Of a stretch of 64,000 nt of DNA, positions 7,431-16,204 are shown one piece after another (within the stretch, counting starts at the first letter, position 1; the number at the start of each line of letters is the position of its first letter). The translations under genes and the position numbers were made by a program. The stretch is from CAVQCX01 sp963775335 (GTDB taxonomy: Bacteria > Pseudomonadota > Gammaproteobacteria > Chromatiales > Chromatiaceae): the NCBI GenBank assembly GCA_963775335.1, contig CAVZIJ010000003.1, positions 248,001 through 312,000 on the forward strand, in the 5' to 3' direction. A model generated the notes under the pieces. The model had not been told where the DNA came from. It ran no database searches and saw nothing but the letters and a program-made list of their open reading frames with translations.

Positions 7431-9143
7431 ATGCATAGGCGGGAGCTCCTGCAAGTGCTGGCTGCCGCTGCGGCGGCCGGGCTCGCCCTCGATTCCCCTT
7501 CGCTGCTGGCGGGGCGGCAGGGGGCGAAGGCTTACGAGCTGCCAGCCTTCGGCAACGTTCATCTCCTGCACTTCACCGATTGCCACGCCCAGCTGCTCCC
7601 GGTGTACTTCCGGGAGCCGGACACCAACCTGGGCGTAGGTCCGGCCGCCCGCGAGCCGCCTCACCTGGTGGGCGAGCATCTGCTCAAGGCCTTTGGCATC
7701 CCCAGGGGGACGAGGGAAGCTCACGCCTTTACCTGCCTCGATTTCGAGGCCGCCGCGCGGACCTACGGCCGAGTCGGCGGGTTCGCCCACCTCGCGACCC
7801 TGGTCAAGACGATGAGGGCTGCCCGACCCGGTGCCCTGCTGCTGGACGGCGGGGACACCTGGCAGGGCTCCGCCACGGCGCTCTGGACCCGTGGGCAGGA
7901 CATGGTGGATGCCAGCAAGCTGCTTGGGGTGGACATGATGTGTCCCCACTGGGAATTCACCCTGGGCGCCGAGCGGGTGCAGGAGCTGGTGCAGAAGGAC
8001 CTCGCCGGGCACATCGAATTCCTGGCCCAGAACGTCAAGACCAATGATTTCGGCGACCCGGTGTTCAAGGGCTACGCCCTGCGGGAGATGAACGGGGTCC
8101 CGATCGGGGTCATCGGCCAGGCCTTTCCCTATACGCCCATTGCCAACCCGCGCTACATGACGCCGGACTGGACCTTCGGCCTCGACGAGGAGGCGCTGCA
8201 GGCGGTGATCGACGAGGTCCGCAGCAAGGGCGCCCAGGTGGTGGTGGTGCTCTCCCACAACGGCATGGACGTGGATCTCAAGCTCGCCGGCCGGGTGAGG
8301 GGTCTCACCGCTATCCTCGGCGGCCATACCCATGACGCCGTGCCCGCGGCGCTGCCGGTGGCCAACGGCGGTGGCAAGACCCTGGTGATCAACTCCGGCA
8401 GCAACGGCAAGTTCCTCTCCGTGCTGGACCTGGCGGTCAAGGGCGGGAAGGTGGCGGACTACCGCTTCAAGCTCCTGCCGGTTTTCTCCAACCTGCTGCC
8501 GGCTGACCCCGCCATGACAGCGCAGATTGCCAAGTCCCGGGCGCCTTTCGAGGCGAAGCTGGGGGAGAGGTTGGCGGCGAACGAGCAGCTGCTCTATCGG
8601 CGGGGCAACTTCAACGGCTCCTGGGATCAGCTGATCCTGAACGCCTTGATGGACGTGAAAGGGGCCGACCTGGCCTTCTCACCCGGCTTTCGCTGGGGTA
8701 CCAGCCTGCTTCCCGGGCAGGACATCAGGCTGGAAGAGCTGATGGCCCAGACCGCCATCACCTATCCGTACTCGACCCTCACCGAGATGAGCGGCAGCCA
8801 GATCAAGGCCGTCATGGAGGATGTGTGCGACAACCTGTTCAACCCGGACCCCTATCTCCAGCAGGGCGGAGACATGGTGCGGGTGGGCGGTCTCACCTAT
8901 GCCTGTGCGCCCAGGGCCGCCATGGGCCAGCGCATTCGCGACATGAGGCTCAGAGGCAAACCCATCGAGGCGAGCAAGAAGTATAAGGTCGCCGGTTGGG
9001 CGCCCGTGGCGGAAGGGGCAAGCGGCCAGCCCATCTGGGAGGTCGTGGCCGAGTGGCTGAAGGCGAAGAAATCCGTCGGGAGCCTGGAGGTGAACACCCC
9101 GGCGCTCGTGGGCATGGAAGGCGATCCGGGCCTGATCGACTGA
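7431..9143 (+). CDS. soxB: SoxB, dimanganese thiosulfohydrolase
   Basis: A 570-aa member of the 5'-nucleotidase/metallophosphatase superfamily with an N-terminal export signal (MHRRELLQVLAAA, Tat-like). The metal-binding motifs are in order: HFTDCHAQ (Asp50, His52), LLDGGDTWQG, LSHNGMDVD and GGHTHD. It hydrolyses sulfate from the SoxY-bound intermediate. soxB starts 8 bp after soxX and ends the operon. No soxCD follows, so the pathway is the truncated type that leaves sulfane sulfur for sulfur globules or Dsr/Hdr oxidation (family knowledge; those genes are not visible here). Confidence 0.95.
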   Translation: MHRRELLQVLAAAAAAGLALDSPSLLAGRQGAKAYELPAFGNVHLLHFTDCHAQLLPVYFREPDTNLGVGPAAREPPHLVGEHLLKAFGIPRGTREAHAFTCLDFEAAARTYGRVGGFAHLATLVKTMRAARPGALLLDGGDTWQGSATALWTRGQDMVDASKLLGVDMMCPHWEFTLGAERVQELVQKDLAGHIEFLAQNVKTNDFGDPVFKGYALREMNGVPIGVIGQAFPYTPIANPRYMTPDWTFGLDEEALQAVIDEVRSKGAQVVVVLSHNGMDVDLKLAGRVRGLTAILGGHTHDAVPAALPVANGGGKTLVINSGSNGKFLSVLDLAVKGGKVADYRFKLLPVFSNLLPADPAMTAQIAKSRAPFEAKLGERLAANEQLLYRRGNFNGSWDQLILNALMDVKGADLAFSPGFRWGTSLLPGQDIRLEELMAQTAITYPYSTLTEMSGSQIKAVMEDVCDNLFNPDPYLQQGGDMVRVGGLTYACAPRAAMGQRIRDMRLRGKPIEASKKYKVAGWAPVAEGASGQPIWEVVAEWLKAKKSVGSLEVNTPALVGMEGDPGLID

Positions 9144-9396
9144 TCCCTCGGCAAGCGGAGTGCTCCGCGCGGGATCGCCGCAGCCGGGAGTAACAGCGAA
9201 ATGGCACAGACGGGCATCCTGCCTGGTCTCGACGGCCAGCGCGCAACCGAGCCCGCTCTGACATCAGCAGGACCAGGCAGAGAACCGGCGCCACGACCGT
9301 CTGCGGCTCGACGCATGCGCCTTGGGCGTTCCCCGGTGGCGCACGGCTTCATGGGCGCCCGGGAGACTTGCGTAGCTTGCCGACGCTGCGCGTGCC

Positions 9397-11265
9397 TCAT
9401 CTCCGACTCTCTGCGAGCGAGTCCAGCCAACGCGACACCGCTTCGTACTTCGGTCGGTCGGGGTAGATCCCTTCGCAACGCGCTGCCGTCGCGCGGGCGT
9501 CGTCGATGCGCCCTTGCAACGCCTGCACCTTCATCAGCCGCACGCAGGCTGCGCCGAAATAGGGCATCATCTCCAGGGCGCGTTTGTAGTGCATCCCGGC
9601 CTGGGACAGACGCAGCAGCTCGGCGTCCGCGCTGCCGGCCGCGAGCTCGCGCCAGGGCGACTCGGGTGTCGCCGCCAGGTGAGTCCGCTGCGGTCGGTCC
9701 GCCCGCTCCAACAGCTGGGATACCCCGTCTTCGTAGAGGAGGCGCCAGCGCCCGGTTGCCAACAGGCCCTTCAGGATGAGCGCCCCGGACCTGCTGTTCG
9801 TCGGCCAGAGCGCGTAGTCTGCGCCCGAGTCTTCGATCGCCCGCAGCCACCCCGGCTGAAGGTTCAGCACCGCTACGTACGAGCTGTACGTCGCGTCGTC
9901 GAACACCATGTCGGCGCGCCCGTCGATGTACTCCTTCAGCGCGCCTTGGGTGCGCCAATCCAGGTAGCCGCCCCAGTTGTAGTAGGCGTACACCTTTCCC
10001 TCGATGTGGTTGGCTTGGACGAAGTTCAGCGTCTCGACCGGAAAGGTGTCCTCGGCCACCAGATAATGGAACGCCCAGGAGTGCAGAGGATAGGGCCAGA
10101 GCAGGATCGAGCCGACGGTCAGCGCTGCCAGCGGCGCAAGCCACAGCCGTGCCGCGCCCAGGCCCTCCAGCCGTCTCAGCGCCCATTGCACCCAGGGGGC
10201 CAGGGTCGAGGCCAGTGCGATGCTCTCCGCGATCCCGAACAGGGACACGAACCGGCGGCTCTTGAGCGACATCGCCAGCGTCAGGCCCCCCAGCGCAATG
10301 CCCATCAGCCCCCCGGGCTGCCGTCGCCCCGAGGCGTGACGTATCAGCAAGATGACGGTACAGGCCAGGAACGCGCCGATCATGTAGGGGTAGGGCGGAG
10401 AGTAGATGCCGCCGGGCTGAAACGGCGGGAGCCACTCGCCGAGGCTGCGATAGGGTGAGCTCGTCAGGGCATAGCGGATTGGCCGCGTGAACACGGTAAC
10501 GGTGTTCGGGTTTAGCAGGCAGACGGCTCCCGACGCGAGGCCGATCAGCAGGGCTCGCCTACGCTCCTCGGCGGGGCCCTGCACCAGGGCCGGTGCCAGC
10601 AGCAGCGATAGCGCCATCAGGCCGAACACGAACACGGCGTGAAGCTGCACCCAGATCAGGAACAGAACCGGGACCCACCAGGACGGGCGAGGGCGTCCCA
10701 GGGTCAGTTGCAGCAGCAGCGTGAAACCCAGCAGCGAATACAGCTGGGGACGGACATCCAGGAACGCCTCGCCTACCCATATGGCCAGCACGGCGCCCAG
10801 ATAGGCCGACAACAGGTCGCCGGTCACCCGATGCAGTGCGCGCATCAGCACCAGGTAGGTGGCCACCAGCACGCTCCACTTCCACCACGCCAGGGCCTGT
10901 AGCCCAAACAGCGCCACCCACCAGTGATAGATCCGCTCCGAGAGCCATTCGTCGTCCAGCCATGGCTTGCCCAGAAAGGTGAACGACCAGGGGTCCTGGT
11001 GGAGGAAGCCGCCGTAGGTGGCCATCCGGTCGCCGGCGGCCAGATGCCAGTACAGATCCGAGCCGCGCATTATCGTGAAGCCGAACGCCCAGACCGTGAT
11101 GGCAGCCGCCAGGTACCACAGCATCACCACAGAGCGCGGAGCGGGCAGCGGCGGCGCTTGGGCCGGCACGGGAACGGGCGCAGGGGCAAGCGCAAGCGCG
11201 GGCGTCGGTTTGACGCGCGCGCTCTGGCTGCCGCGCGCGCGATTTCTTGAGCGCTTCTTTCCCAT
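9397..11265 (-). CDS. Polytopic GT-C-like membrane protein with C-terminal TPR-like tail
   Basis: About 622 aa. A short basic, Ala/Pro-rich N-terminus is followed by about ten hydrophobic segments. The first loop (RGSDLYWHLAAGDRMA, then DPWSFTFLGKPWLDDEWLSE) carries acidic residues as in lipid-linked-sugar GT-C glycosyltransferases. The soluble C-terminus (NWGGYLDWRTQG, then LSQAGMHYKRALEMMPYF) resembles a TPR. An upstream ATG at 11320-11322 is also possible; I chose 11265 because MGKKRSRN begins the credible N-terminus. The sugar donor and acceptor are unknown. Confidence 0.6.
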   Translation of the reverse strand: MGKKRSRNRARGSQSARVKPTPALALAPAPVPVPAQAPPLPAPRSVVMLWYLAAAITVWAFGFTIMRGSDLYWHLAAGDRMATYGGFLHQDPWSFTFLGKPWLDDEWLSERIYHWWVALFGLQALAWWKWSVLVATYLVLMRALHRVTGDLLSAYLGAVLAIWVGEAFLDVRPQLYSLLGFTLLLQLTLGRPRPSWWVPVLFLIWVQLHAVFVFGLMALSLLLAPALVQGPAEERRRALLIGLASGAVCLLNPNTVTVFTRPIRYALTSSPYRSLGEWLPPFQPGGIYSPPYPYMIGAFLACTVILLIRHASGRRQPGGLMGIALGGLTLAMSLKSRRFVSLFGIAESIALASTLAPWVQWALRRLEGLGAARLWLAPLAALTVGSILLWPYPLHSWAFHYLVAEDTFPVETLNFVQANHIEGKVYAYYNWGGYLDWRTQGALKEYIDGRADMVFDDATYSSYVAVLNLQPGWLRAIEDSGADYALWPTNSRSGALILKGLLATGRWRLLYEDGVSQLLERADRPQRTHLAATPESPWRELAAGSADAELLRLSQAGMHYKRALEMMPYFGAACVRLMKVQALQGRIDDARATAARCEGIYPDRPKYEAVSRWLDSLAESRR

Positions 11266-11834
11266 CCTCACAGGTCCTGTGCGATTGCGGCGCAAAGGCC
11301 AACACAGGCCGGCCTGCGCCATCGGCTCGCGGTGAACAATCGGCGGCGTATCACGTCTAATCGTTGGCTCAGCCGATGGTAACCCCGAACGGTCCTTGAA
11401 TGACTCGATGATCGTTCTCCAGCGGCCAGGCCGGTCACTCGATGATGCGGACCCGGCGGCGGAGATCGCGGCTGAGGGCTGGCCCCCGGCTGTCCACGGC
11501 CTCGGATCGAAGCCTAGGGGCTGGCCATTCTACGCAGCCCGTCCGAGCCGGTGACGCTTGGGGGGGCCTGGTCGGCATCGCTGGGTCGGTGCGCGGCGGG
11601 CCCCGAGTGCCCTGGGATGATCGTGAGCCGCTACCGGGTCGGCGCGCTATGATGAGCAGACGTTTGGGCGGGCGGCCTGTTTGGCGCCCTGCGCGTGATC
11701 ACCGAAGCGGGATTATTTGAATTGTCTATCAATGAGTTAGCATCACCGGAGCGCCGTTGGGGGCGTTCTCTCGGCGCCGGCAGGGGCAAGGCGAGGCGAT
11801 TCCGACCTCGGACTCGGACAGGGAGAGACCGGTG
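11266..11834. other. Divergent intergenic region
   Basis: This region separates two divergent genes (the membrane protein leftward, the cyclase rightward). No ORF with a recognisable motif and no clear repeat was seen; both promoters must lie here. The left part may include a longer N-terminus of the membrane protein. Confidence 0.45.
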
Positions 11835-13496
11835 ACCAACGATAAGGGCAGGCGTGCGAATGGGCGAGGTGGGCGGCGACCGGACGCTCCCGGTGCCCGG
11901 GACGCGCGCATCTCCCGCGAGGCATTCATCGCCACCAAGCGGCACGACCTGCGCACGCCGATCAACGCCATCATCGGCTACAGCGAGCTGCTTCTGGAGG
12001 AGGGCGAGGAGCTGGGTCTCGCGGCCGCCGCGGACGATCTGGATCGGGTCCGTCAGGCGGGCTATTCCCTGTTGGCGAAGGTCAACTCGCTGCTCGATGC
12101 CTCCAAGATCGAGTCCGGAGAGATCGATCTGTCTGACATGAAGGCGCTGGGTGACCGGGTTCACCACGAGCTTCGCAACGACATCAACACGGTCATCGGC
12201 TACAGCGAGATGATCCTGGAGGACATGGATCCGGCTCAGGAGTCCGCCGCCGCGGATCTGGGCAAGATCCACGCCTCCGCCCAGAAGCTGCCCGAGCTGA
12301 TCGGCGAGATCATCGCCTTCGCCGCGGTGATGAGCGGCGGCGGGGTTCCTTCCGGCACGCCGGCCGAATCCCCGGCGCTGCGCGACATGGTCGAGACGCT
12401 CAAGCGATTCGACTCCCATGTGCGGGAGGACAAGGAGGCCCCGGGCACCATCCTGGTCGTGGACGACAACGCAATGAACCGGGAGCTCCTCGCCCGGCGG
12501 CTCGCCAAGGATGGCCATGGCCTGATCATGGCCGAGCATGGGCGCGAGGCCCTGGATCGTCTCGCCGAGTCCAGTGTCGACGTTGTCCTGCTTGACATCA
12601 TGATGCCGGTGATGGACGGCTATCAGGTGCTGCTCGCCCTGCGAGCGGACGAGCGCCTGCGCCGCATCCCGGTGATCGTGTTGTCGGCCGACGACCAGAC
12701 CGAGAGCGTGGTGCGCTGCATCGAGATAGGCGCCGAGGACTTCCTGCCCAAGCCGGTCAACCCCGTGATTCTGACGGCGCGGGTCGAGTCCTGCCTGCAG
12801 CGCAAGCGCTTCCAGGATCGGGAGCAGGCCTATCGGGAGGAGATCGAGCGCGAGCGGGCCAAGTCCGAGCGGCTGCTGCTCAACATCCTGCCGGCTTCGG
12901 TGGCCGAGCGGCTGAAAAGGGGCGAGGACAACATTGCAGAGCGGCACGACGAGGTCAGCGTGCTGTTCGCCGACATCGTCGGATTCACGCCCATGTCAGC
13001 TACGATCAGCGCGGAGGAGCTGGTCGGGCGCCTCAACACGGTATTTCGCCGGTTCGATGCGCTCGTGGAGCACCATGGCGTGGAGAAGATCAAGACCATC
13101 GGGGACGCCTACATGGCGGTCGCGGGGGTCCCCGACCCCTGCCCGGACCACGCCCGGCGCATCGCCGAGCTGGCGTTGGACTGCATGGCTGCGCTGGCGG
13201 AGATAAACCGGGAGCGCGAGCTGGACATCAATATTCGTATCGGCATCCACGCCGGGCCGGTGATCGCCGGCGTCATTGGGTCGCGCAAGTTCGCCTATGA
13301 CCTCTGGGGCGACACCGTCAATACCGCAAGCCGCATGGAGTCCTCCGGCGTGCCCGGCAGGATCCATCTCTCCGAGGCGGCGGCGGTCTTGCTGGATGCC
13401 AGCCACGTACTGATCAAGCGGGGCGCCATCCAGGTGAAGGGCCGCGGTACCATGGAAACCTATTTCCTCGAGGGGCGGCGCGAGCCCGCGCCCTGA
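11835..13496 (+). CDS. Tandem DHp-like, response-regulator, class III adenylate cyclase
   Basis: A 553-aa cytosolic protein taken from a GTG start preceded by GGGAGAG. The order is a first HisKA-like helix (KRHDLRTPINAIIGYSELL, His37), a second, similar one (HHELRNDINTVIGYSEMI, His110/111), a REC domain (ILVVDDNAMN; phosphoacceptor Asp254 in LLDIMMPVMDG; KPVNP) and a class III cyclase (VLFADIVGF with metal Asp380; EKIKTIGDAYMA; DLWGDTVNTASRME). Lys in EKIKTIGD and Asp in DLWGD favour ATP over GTP. There is no HATPase domain, so the DHp helices may serve as phosphotransfer or dimer modules. Output is probably cAMP. Confidence 0.85.
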   Translation, partial: TNDKGRRANGRGGRRPDAPGARDARISREAFIATKRHDLRTPINAIIGYSELLLEEGEELGLAAAADDLDRVRQAGYSLLAKVNSLLDASKIESGEIDLSDMKALGDRVHHELRNDINTVIGYSEMILEDMDPAQESAAADLGKIHASAQKLPELIGEIIAFAAVMSGGGVPSGTPAESPALRDMVETLKRFDSHVREDKEAPGTILVVDDNAMNRELLARRLAKDGHGLIMAEHGREALDRLAESSVDVVLLDIMMPVMDGYQVLLALRADERLRRIPVIVLSADDQTESVVRCIEIGAEDFLPKPVNPVILTARVESCLQRKRFQDREQAYREEIERERAKSERLLLNILPASVAERLKRGEDNIAERHDEVSVLFADIVGFTPMSATISAEELVGRLNTVFRRFDALVEHHGVEKIKTIGDAYMAVAGVPDPCPDHARRIAELALDCMAALAEINRERELDINIRIGIHAGPVIAGVIGSRKFAYDLWGDTVNTASRMESSGVPGRIHLSEAAAVLLDASHVLIKRGAIQVKGRGTMETYFLEGRREPAP

Positions 13497-13757
13497 GGGG
13501 AGCCCACGACCCCTGGGGTCGGGATCGCGCCAGGGCCCCCTGCGGGGTGAACGCTATTGTGCCGCAGCGGGCTTGGGCACCGGGTTGGCGGTCTTGGCGT
13601 CCAGATACCCTGCCAGTGCGTGGAAGCCTCCCTTCGAGACGTAAACGTTGTGAGCCCGATGTGCCTCGGCGCGGGAGCGCGGACCCGCCGCGCCTGCGCG
13701 GCGTTTGGCACAGGTTCGGGCGTTGCAGCCGCGCGTGCGGCGGCTGAGCGAGGGCCC

Positions 13758-14429
13758 TCAAGGACGCGGTATCCGGTCCATGTGATAGAGCACCACCACC
13801 AGCACCGCGCTGGCGCCCGCCATCAGAACCGGACCGAACAGCCAGAAGACGAGCGGCACCGACAGGAAGTAGGCCCGCATGCCGATGCTGTAGTAGCCGC
13901 CGGCGCGGTTGAGGTGGCGCGCGACCTGCTCGGGGGTCACGGCCTCCGGGCGCAGCGCCGGCGGCAGTGTCACCTGGTAGCCCACGTGATTGAACAGCCG
14001 TACCGACATGGCGAAGCTGAAGAAGGCGACGAAGAAGTCGGCGGTCAACGCCAGCAGCTTCACCAGCCAGAGCCCGGGATGGCGCGACCCCAGGACGTTG
14101 AGCATATGCCAGTTGCCGGCGAGCTTGTCGGCCTGGCCGCTCAGGCTGAGCACCCCCATGATCAGCAGTACCGCCGTGGAGGCGAGGAAGGTCGCCGCCA
14201 TGGTCGAGTTGCGCAGCGTCTGCACGCCGAGAATCCCGAGGGATTGGTCGCTCATGATGTTCTCGACCCAGGCGCGGCGCGCGCTACGATTGACGCTCTG
14301 AATGGTGCAGTGGGGGTCACGCCGCGCGCAGCCACCCACGTAGATGTGGTAGGCGATCAGGATCAGGGTGCCGATGCTCACCCAGATGATGTCGGTGGAA
14401 TATTCGCTCCACCAGCTCTGGATGTTCAA
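13758..14429 (-). CDS. DUF599-family membrane protein
   Basis: A 223-aa protein with four or five hydrophobic segments and the DUF599 pattern: an N-terminal YHIYVGGCARRDPHCTIQSVN, RRAWVENIM, then LGVQTLRNSTMAATFLAS and a late RAGGYYSIGMRAYFLSVPL. The function of the family is unknown. It stands next to an old yellow enzyme gene in the same direction, 54 bp downstream, possibly co-transcribed. Confidence 0.8.
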   Translation of the reverse strand: MNIQSWWSEYSTDIIWVSIGTLILIAYHIYVGGCARRDPHCTIQSVNRSARRAWVENIMSDQSLGILGVQTLRNSTMAATFLASTAVLLIMGVLSLSGQADKLAGNWHMLNVLGSRHPGLWLVKLLALTADFFVAFFSFAMSVRLFNHVGYQVTLPPALRPEAVTPEQVARHLNRAGGYYSIGMRAYFLSVPLVFWLFGPVLMAGASAVLVVVLYHMDRIPRP

Positions 14430-14483
14430 AGGCGCCTGGACCGCATTTTCCGCCCCGCGGTCAAGCCTGCCGGTGTGGTCGGC

Positions 14484-15566
14484 TCACCAGGCCCTGGCAT
14501 ACTGCACCGGTGGCGCGAGCGCGTCCGCATGACCGAGCGCGCGCGCCGCCCGCAGCGGCCACTCGGCGTCACGCAGCAGCTCGCGTGCCAGCAGCACCAG
14601 GTCCGCGCGGCCGTTGCGCAGGATCTCATCGGCATGGGTCGGCGTCGTGATCAGGCCGACTGCCGCTGTGGCGATCCCGGTCTCTTGCCGCAGGCGCTCG
14701 GCGAAAGGCACTTGGAAACCTGGGCCGGCCGGGATCCGGGCATCCGGCACCAGCCCGCCTGAGCTGCAGTCGATCAGGTCCACCCCTTCCGCCTTGAGGC
14801 GCCGCGCGAGCTCGATGCTCTGCGCTATGTCCCATCCCCCGGGCGCCCAGTCGGTGCAGGAGAGCCGCACCGAGAGGGGCAGACGGTCGGGCCAGACGCC
14901 GCGGACCGCGCGGGTCGTCTCGATCAGGAAGCGGATGCGGTTGTCGAAACTGCCGCCATAACGATCGGTGCGCAGGTTCGACAACGGCGAGAGGAGCTCG
15001 TGGCAGAGGTAGCCGTGGGCCGAGTGCAGCTCCAGCCACTCGTAACCGGCGGCCAGCGCCCGCTGCGCCGCGGACACGAACGCCTGGCGGACCCGCTCGA
15101 TGTCGGCCTGGTCCATGGCCCGCGGCACCTTGGGCAGGTCGGCACCGAAGGCGAGGGCGCTCGGTGCGATGGTCGGCCAGCCGCCCGCGTCATCGGCGAG
15201 ATGCTGCCCGCCTTCCCAGGGGCGCGCCGCGGAGGCCTTGCGCCCGGCATGGCCGATCTGGATGCCGGGCACAGCCCCCTGGGATTTGACGAATCGGTTG
15301 ATACGTGCGAGCGGCTCCACGTGCCGGTCCGCCCACAGGCCAGCGCAGCCGGGGGTGATGCGCCCCTCGGGGGACACTGCCGTCGCCTCGGCCATCACCA
15401 GCCCGGCGCCGCCCGCCGCCCGCGCGCCCAGATGGACCAGGTGCCAGTCGTTGGCCAGCCCGTCATCGGAGGAGTACTGGCACATGGGCGAGACACCGAT
15501 GCGGTTGCGCAGCGTCACCGACCTGAGGGTGAGAGGCTCGAAGAGGTGAGTGGATTGCTGGCCCAT
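14484..15566 (-). CDS. NamA/YqjM-type old yellow enzyme (NADH:flavin oxidoreductase)
   Basis: A 360-aa FMN-dependent TIM-barrel reductase of the thermophilic-like OYE class. Motifs include NRIGVSPMCQYSSDDG with the redox-tuning Cys of this class, ANDWHLVHLGARAAGGAGLV, QIGHAGRKA, WLELHSAHGYLCHELLSPL with the substrate-binding His pair, and NLRTDRYGGSFDNR. It reduces activated C=C bonds using NAD(P)H. The ATG at 15566 is preferred to an upstream TTG. The physiological substrate is unknown. Confidence 0.88.
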   Translation of the reverse strand: MGQQSTHLFEPLTLRSVTLRNRIGVSPMCQYSSDDGLANDWHLVHLGARAAGGAGLVMAEATAVSPEGRITPGCAGLWADRHVEPLARINRFVKSQGAVPGIQIGHAGRKASAARPWEGGQHLADDAGGWPTIAPSALAFGADLPKVPRAMDQADIERVRQAFVSAAQRALAAGYEWLELHSAHGYLCHELLSPLSNLRTDRYGGSFDNRIRFLIETTRAVRGVWPDRLPLSVRLSCTDWAPGGWDIAQSIELARRLKAEGVDLIDCSSGGLVPDARIPAGPGFQVPFAERLRQETGIATAAVGLITTPTHADEILRNGRADLVLLARELLRDAEWPLRAARALGHADALAPPVQYARAW

Positions 15567-15750
15567 CGAAACACCGTCCGTAACGTCCAAACCGAGGGAA
15601 CGCGAACGCTACCAACATAGCCCCGGCGGCGTGCGACGGCAACGCCCGGCGGCGCCATCGGAAATTGTGAGCGGGCAGATTGTTCCAGCCCCGCCCTGGG
15701 ATTAGGCTTTTCTCAAGAAGCACGGCAGACCCGGCGGAGGCGTCTCAGCC

Positions 15751-16203
15751 ATGATCAGTCTCGAGGTGAATGGCCGGCGATACGATCTGGACATCGATCC
15801 CACCACGCCTCTGCTCTGGGCGTTGCGCGATCACCTGGGGCTGAGTGGCACGAAGTACGGCTGCGGGATCGCCGCCTGCGGCGCCTGCACCGTGCTGGTG
15901 GACGGCGGGCCGGTGCGCAGCTGCGTCACACCCCTGGCGTTGGTAGCCGGCAAGGCGGTGCTCACCATCGAGGGCCTGTCCGCCGACCGCTCGCACCCCG
16001 TTCAGCGGGCCTGGATTGCCGAGGACGTGCCCCAGTGTGGCTATTGCCAGTCCGGGCAGATCCTCTCGGCGGTGGCGCTGCTTGCCGCGCATCCCCAACC
16101 CAGCGACGTGGACATCGACCGGGCCATGTCCGGCGTGCTCTGTCGGTGTGGCACTTACAACCGCATTCGCCGCGCCATCAAGCGTGCGGCCAACGGAGGT
16201 TGA
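15751..16203 (+). CDS. iorA: 2Fe-2S subunit of isoquinoline 1-oxidoreductase-type molybdoenzyme
   Basis: A 150-aa xanthine-oxidase-family iron-sulfur subunit. The plant-type cluster motif is YGCGIAACGACTVLVDG, followed by CGYCQSGQILSAVALL and CRCGTYNRIRRAI for the second 2Fe-2S cluster. It transfers electrons from the molybdenum subunit, encoded one base after its stop codon. No FAD subunit is present, as in the IorAB subclass, which uses a cytochrome or other acceptor. The name follows family resemblance; the real substrate is unknown. Confidence 0.85.
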   Translation: MISLEVNGRRYDLDIDPTTPLLWALRDHLGLSGTKYGCGIAACGACTVLVDGGPVRSCVTPLALVAGKAVLTIEGLSADRSHPVQRAWIAEDVPQCGYCQSGQILSAVALLAAHPQPSDVDIDRAMSGVLCRCGTYNRIRRAIKRAANGG

Positions 16204-16204
16204 G

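Noticed and set aside
9155..9168. Terminator after soxB
   Set aside because: GCGGAG-TG-CTCCGC is a hairpin with a 2-nt loop but lacks a T-tract, so it is too weak to call.
8897..10435. A 512-codon minus frame spanning soxB end and the GT-C-like gene
   Set aside because: It crosses two real genes in other frames and has no motifs.
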